A DNA stretch of 8,597 nucleotides from positions 1 to 8,597 of the forward strand of contig WFYF01000329.1 of the NCBI GenBank assembly GCA_015490255.1, given 5' to 3'. Shown one piece after another: positions 8,381 to 8,597 of the stretch. Both the position numbers and the translations under genes were made by a program. How positions within the stretch are numbered: position 1 is the first letter of the stretch; every line of letters starts with the position of its first letter. This DNA is from Caldifarciminota bacterium. Lineage in GTDB: Bacteria > Hydrothermota > Hydrothermia > S141-80. Under the pieces are notes generated by a model, which worked only from the letters and a program-made list of their open reading frames with translations, searched no databases and was not told the origin of the DNA.

Positions 8381-8597
8381 ATGCTGTTGATGCCGAAGCG
8401 AACCAAATATCGCAAGCAGCAGCGGGGCCGGATGCGGGGCAAGGCCAAACGGGGCTTCAAACTGGTTTATGGTGACTATGGCCTGAAGTCCCTGGAGGCG
8501 GCCTGGATCACCGCCCGGCAGATTGAGGCGGCCCGTGTGACCATCCAGCGGACGGTGAAGAAGGGCGGCAAGCTGTGGATCCGGATCTTTCCCGACA
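8381..8597 (+). CDS. rplP: 50S ribosomal protein L16, partial (5' part only)
   Basis: L16 (uL16) sits near the A site of the 50S subunit and helps position aminoacyl-tRNA. Only the first 72 codons are in the window; the gene continues beyond 8597. The translation begins [20 protein letters not shown], and continues [22 protein letters not shown] and [13 protein letters not shown], all diagnostic of L16. The Shine-Dalgarno AAAGGAG (8367-8373) is 7 bases before ATG 8381. An in-frame ATG at 8390 (MPKRTKYRK) is also possible but is too far from that site. Relative to the common MLMPKR/MLQPKR start there is one extra Leu. The gene lies 15 bases after rpsC; rpmC and rpsQ would be expected next. Confidence 0.96.
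   Translation, partial: MLLMPKRTKYRKQQRGRMRGKAKRGFKLVYGDYGLKSLEAAWITARQIEAARVTIQRTVKKGGKLWIRIFPD

Overview
The window is a dense block of translation genes, all on the + strand: the 'str' cluster (rpsL-rpsG-fusA-tuf) runs directly into the first two thirds of the S10 cluster (rpsJ-rplC-rplD-rplW-rplB-rpsS-rplV-rpsC-rplP). The rplP gene is cut by the right edge. Thirteen genes fill positions 142-8597, and the largest gap between any two is 18 bases. No tRNA, rRNA, mobile element, CRISPR array or non-ribosomal gene was found.

The organism is a bacterium with high GC (roughly 60%) and strong Shine-Dalgarno (SD) use. EF-Tu carries phrases such as [17 protein letters not shown] and an insert before YIPEP. 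L16 begins [18 protein letters not shown] and L4 has QKHTGRARHG. From memory of these families this resembles Chloroflexota (Anaerolineae-like) best, with Deinococcota as a weaker alternative. This is inference, not a database result.

Layout: 1-141 is a non-coding leader. It holds a perfect 22-bp palindrome (50-71), two short overlapping stems (84-111) and a tandem 8-bp repeat that runs into the rpsL ribosome binding site. No convincing promoter was seen, so the true promoter may lie further upstream. Positions 142-4272 hold S12, S7, EF-G and EF-Tu. Positions 4275-8597 hold S10, L3, L4, L23, L2, S19, L22, S3 and the N-terminal 72 codons of L16. Several genes overlap by 1 or 4 bases (rplC/rplD, rplD/rplW, rplW/rplB, rplV/rpsC), so translational coupling is likely throughout. 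No terminator lies between genes, so a single long transcript is the simplest reading. The products build the 30S decoding site and head (S12, S7, S10, S19, S3) and the 50S core and exit tunnel (L3, L4, L23, L2, L22, L16), and supply the two elongation GTPases.

The gene content is ordinary and I see no new multi-gene system. Two things stand out. First, the tetranucleotide TCGA is completely absent from all 8597 bases, with clear synonymous-codon evasion (Ile before Asp/Glu is always ATT or ATA, never ATC). This suggests a genome-wide pressure such as a TaqI-like restriction system. Second, the EF-G in the str cluster has a remodelled domain IV: it lacks the usual GGxGQYG loop and the tip histidine of normal translocases.
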